From positions 1 to 8,005 of the forward strand of contig JAGVUS010000374.1 in assembly GCA_019136175.1 (NCBI GenBank): a DNA stretch of 8,005 bases, written 5' to 3'. The notes under the pieces were generated by a model, which had not been told where the DNA came from, did not search any database, and saw only the letters and a program-made list of their open reading frames with translations. Source of the DNA: Chloroflexota bacterium. Lineage in GTDB: Bacteria > Chloroflexota > Anaerolineae > Anaerolineales > Anaerolineaceae. Numbering within the stretch: the stretch's first letter is position 1; each line of letters starts with the position of its first letter. Shown here piece after piece: positions 5,942 through 8,005 of the stretch. The position numbers and the translations under genes are program-made.

Positions 5942-5948
5942 AAGGAGG
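5942..5948 (+). promoter_or_regulatory. Ribosome-binding site that fixes the ATPase GTG start
   Basis: AAGGAGG lies 5 nt before the GTG at 5954. The in-frame TTG at 5888, 22 codons upstream, overlaps the predicted -10 region and has no such site, so the GTG is preferred. Confidence 0.7.
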
Positions 5949-5953
5949 AAGGC

Positions 5954-6874
5954 GTGTCGGGCACTCCCATCATTGAAATCCGGGATTTTTGCAAAACGTA
6001 TGGCAAGGACGTTGCCGTGGACGGCATCAGTTTTACCGTTCACACAGGGGAGATATTTGGCTTGCTTGGACCGAATGGCGCCGGAAAGACCACCACATTG
6101 GAATGCCTGGAAGGGCTGCGTTCCCCAACTTCCGGAACGCTGCAGGTGGCAGGGCTCAACCCGGCGGCGGAATTTCACAAGCTGCGTAATGTGATCGGGG
6201 TCCAACTGCAATCTGCCGGGCTGCCGGAAAGTATTACCCCCGAGGAGGCGATGAGATTTTTCTGTGCCTATCATGGGGTTGCTCCCCGCATGGAATTGTT
6301 GGAGGAAATGGGGCTCCAGGATAAGCGAAAAGCCCAATTCTATGACCTTTCCGCCGGGCAGCAGCGGCGGCTGGTGCTGGCACTGGCAATTGCCCATTCC
6401 CCCAAAATCCTGTTCCTCGATGAACCCACTGCCGGGCTGGATGTGGCGTCCCGCGTGGAACTGCATGACAGGATGCGGAAATTAAAATCCAGCGGCACCA
6501 CGATCATTCTCGCCACACATGACATGGCGGAGGCAGCCGATTTGTCCGACCGGGTTGGAATCATGTTGAGAGGCAAACTGGTTACAATTGGCACTCCGCT
6601 GGAAATTACTGCCACCGGTGCCGGTCTGACGCGCATCTCTGTGCGGACACAGGGTGGTTCCCTCCTTTCAAGGGATGTCATCTTTCCGGCTGTCCAGAAA
6701 CAAATGGAGCGGGATGAGTACATCATTTACTACAGTGTCGATATTGGTTCCACGGTTTCCGCAATTATTGAATATGTAAATGGGCACCAGGATTCGTTGG
6801 TGGATATGCGGGTGGAACGTCCTTCCCTGGAAGACCGGTTCCTTGAAATCACCGGAGCAGGAGATACCAGATGA
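5954..6874 (+). CDS. ABC-2 type exporter, ATP-binding subunit
   Basis: This is the cytoplasmic ATPase that powers the adjacent permease; it has 306 residues, usual for the drug/antibiotic-exporter branch (CcmA/DrrA-like). Motifs are in order: Walker A GPNGAGKT (39-46), Q-loop Gln84 in GVQLQ, signature LSAGQ (132-136, an accepted variant of LSGGQ), Walker B ILFLDEP (152-158) with catalytic Glu157, D-loop AGLD (160-163) and switch His189 in ATHD. All catalytic residues are present. A C-terminal extension from about 225 to 306 ends in the typical RPSLEDRFLEITG (289-301), the segment seen in DrrA-like subunits. The start is the GTG with AAGGAGG upstream. Its stop overlaps the permease start by ATGA, giving coupled translation. 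The substrate cannot be read from the sequence; lipids, antibiotics and peptides are all known for the group. Confidence 0.93.
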   Translation: MSGTPIIEIRDFCKTYGKDVAVDGISFTVHTGEIFGLLGPNGAGKTTTLECLEGLRSPTSGTLQVAGLNPAAEFHKLRNVIGVQLQSAGLPESITPEEAMRFFCAYHGVAPRMELLEEMGLQDKRKAQFYDLSAGQQRRLVLALAIAHSPKILFLDEPTAGLDVASRVELHDRMRKLKSSGTTIILATHDMAEAADLSDRVGIMLRGKLVTIGTPLEITATGAGLTRISVRTQGGSLLSRDVIFPAVQKQMERDEYIIYYSVDIGSTVSAIIEYVNGHQDSLVDMRVERPSLEDRFLEITGAGDTR

Positions 6875-7683
6875 ATGCCTTTCTCCATCATTTTTCATTT
6901 GAGATCCGCACCGGAGTCCGTAACAAGCAATTGCTGTTGATGAATTACCTGTTTCCGCTTGGATTTTACCTGTTGATGGGCTTCATCATGCCCCAAATCA
7001 ATCCCCCCTTTCGGGAGACCCTGGTTCCTGCCATGGTTGTGTTTGCAATTTTATCGGCAACCCTGCTGGGGATACCGGATCCGCTGGTAACCGCCCGGGA
7101 GAATGGTGTTTTCCGCAGTTACAAAATCAACGGCATCCCTGCAGTTTCCATCCTGCTCATCCCGGCGCTGACCACCATCCTTCACCTGGTCGTTGTTTCG
7201 GGTTTGATCCTGGTCACCGCGCCGCTGTTATTTCAGGCTCCGTTACCGCAAAACTGGCTGAATTTCCTGGCGGTTTTTGGTGCCATGCTGCTTGCCTGTG
7301 CAGGAATCAGTGTATTGATTGGCGTGATATCGGCAAATTCACGCATGACGGTCCTCTGGTCGCAAATCGTTTTTGTTCCCTCCATGCTCCTTGGCGGTTT
7401 GATGATGCCGTACAACCTGCTCCCCAAATTTGCTGGCAAGCTTGCCCAGCTGTTGCCTGCCACCCATGCCATGAATGCATTCTCCGGGCTGGCAATGGGC
7501 GGAACAGCGGATTTTTCTCCATGGGGTTCCGTGATTGTCCTTTTGGTCACTGGTTTGCTGTCATTTGGACTGGCGTGGTATCTCTTTTGCTGGGACAGCC
7601 GCAACACCACCCGGCGGGGGAGTGTGTGGATGGCATTCCTGGTATTGGTGCCAGTGCTTGTGGGGATGTTCCTGTTTGAATAA
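6871..7683 (+). CDS. ABC-2 type exporter, permease subunit
   Basis: This is the membrane-spanning partner of the ATPase, 270 residues. Hydrophobic segments are at about 24-40, 51-68, 92-120, 131-153, 163-180, 218-240 and 251-269. The cytoplasmic TARENGVFRSYKINGIP (74-90) is the conserved ABC-2 motif that contacts the ATPase, and PSMLLGGLMMPYNLLP (170-185) is the usual conserved turn before the extracellular part containing LLPATHAMNAF (194-204). The core has the standard six segments; the seventh at the C-terminus after the basic RNTTRRG (244-250) is extra and would place the end outside. AGGAG at 6859-6863, 7 nt upstream, and the ATGA overlap support the start. It is followed after 20 nt by another membrane-protein gene. 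Confidence 0.92.
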   Translation: MNAFLHHFSFEIRTGVRNKQLLLMNYLFPLGFYLLMGFIMPQINPPFRETLVPAMVVFAILSATLLGIPDPLVTARENGVFRSYKINGIPAVSILLIPALTTILHLVVVSGLILVTAPLLFQAPLPQNWLNFLAVFGAMLLACAGISVLIGVISANSRMTVLWSQIVFVPSMLLGGLMMPYNLLPKFAGKLAQLLPATHAMNAFSGLAMGGTADFSPWGSVIVLLVTGLLSFGLAWYLFCWDSRNTTRRGSVWMAFLVLVPVLVGMFLFE

Positions 7684-7703
7684 AAGAATGAACAGGAGGC
7701 TGT

Positions 7704-8005
7704 ATGGAATGGCTTGTGAATAAAAAAATTGTCTGGAGGGGTCTTTTGCTCCTCCTTTTTTTCCTTGCCATGGCGGGTCCCTGGATGTTTGACCGAATCT
7801 GGGTTCCAGCAGAGTACACCTGCTCGGCTCCCTTTGTTCGTCTGGACGAAAATTTCTGCGGTTCACCTTTGTCTGGGTTTTGGTTGGTGAACCTGTTGAT
7901 GGGCGTTTTGTGGGGATTGAGGGAATTGCTGATGGGACGGATGTCCTTTGCTGGTTGGGTTAAGGAAGCGCCTGCCGGGCTGGTATTTCTGATTCTCTGG
8001 CTGCC
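7704..8005 (+). CDS. Membrane protein of unknown function, 3' end outside window
   Basis: An open frame starts at ATG 7704, with AGGAGG at 7694-7699 and a 4-nt spacer, and stays open for 100 codons to the right edge, so the gene is partial. The protein begins MEWLVNKKIVWRG, has a hydrophobic segment at about 11-28, then a short polar part RIWVPAEYTCSAPFVRLDE (31-49), a Cys pair at 40 and 52 that could form a disulfide, a second segment at about 57-76 and the start of a third near 91-100. By the positive-inside rule, lysines at 7-8 and Arg12 put the N-terminus in the cytoplasm and the Cys loop outside. I do not recognise the family; an N-terminal sensor region of a histidine kinase is possible, but no kinase motif is in view. 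Its 20-nt spacing from the permease indicates the same operon and a likely accessory role for the exporter. Confidence 0.75.
   Translation, partial: MEWLVNKKIVWRGLLLLLFFLAMAGPWMFDRIWVPAEYTCSAPFVRLDENFCGSPLSGFWLVNLLMGVLWGLRELLMGRMSFAGWVKEAPAGLVFLILWL

Noticed and set aside
5888..5953. ATPase start at TTG 5888
   Set aside because: It overlaps the TATAAT box and lacks a ribosome-binding site; the GTG at 5954 has AAGGAGG at a proper distance.

Overview
The window reads as a chromosomal segment of a bacterium with moderate GC content and strong AGGAGG ribosome-binding sites. It carries ordinary accessory-type genes in short operons and no rRNA, tRNA, CRISPR array, transposase or phage gene. The closest resemblance I can recall for several proteins is to Chloroflexota, class Anaerolineae. 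These are the alpha/alpha-toroid protein that databases often mislabel 'NifH', the DUF333 lipoprotein and the small ABC-2 exporter operon. That assignment comes from memory of families, not from a search.

Layout. (1) 112-1847, + strand: a major facilitator superfamily transporter translationally coupled (ATGA overlap) to a RimJ/RimL-type GNAT acetyltransferase. (2) 1899-3542, + strand: a two-gene unit of a toroid-fold protein of unknown function and a GyrI-like small-molecule-binding protein. (3) 3624-4906, + strand: a small single-pass membrane protein of unknown function, then an ANT-type nucleotidyltransferase resembling aminoglycoside adenylyltransferases. A strong hairpin at 4912-4947 closes this side and separates it from a convergent gene. 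(4) 4964-5728, - strand: a lipoprotein with a DUF333 domain and a second, unassigned C-terminal domain. (5) 5729-5953: a divergent, partly AT-rich control region with a good -10 box, an inverted repeat and a structured leader. (6) 5954-8005, + strand: an ABC-2 type exporter operon (ATPase, permease with ATGA overlap, and a membrane protein that runs off the right edge).

How the genes may work together. Two transporters, an acetyltransferase, a GyrI-like binder and an antibiotic-nucleotidyltransferase homologue sit within 8 kb. This could be a loose xenobiotic-protection neighbourhood, but nothing in the sequence proves cooperation, and these families commonly occur scattered in such genomes. 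I see no clearly new multi-gene system. The least understood items are the Cys-rich toroid protein, the two orphan membrane proteins and the control region at 5729-5953. Starts were revised from the longest possible frames for the transporter, the lipoprotein and the ATPase, using ribosome-binding sites, a signal peptide and promoter positions.
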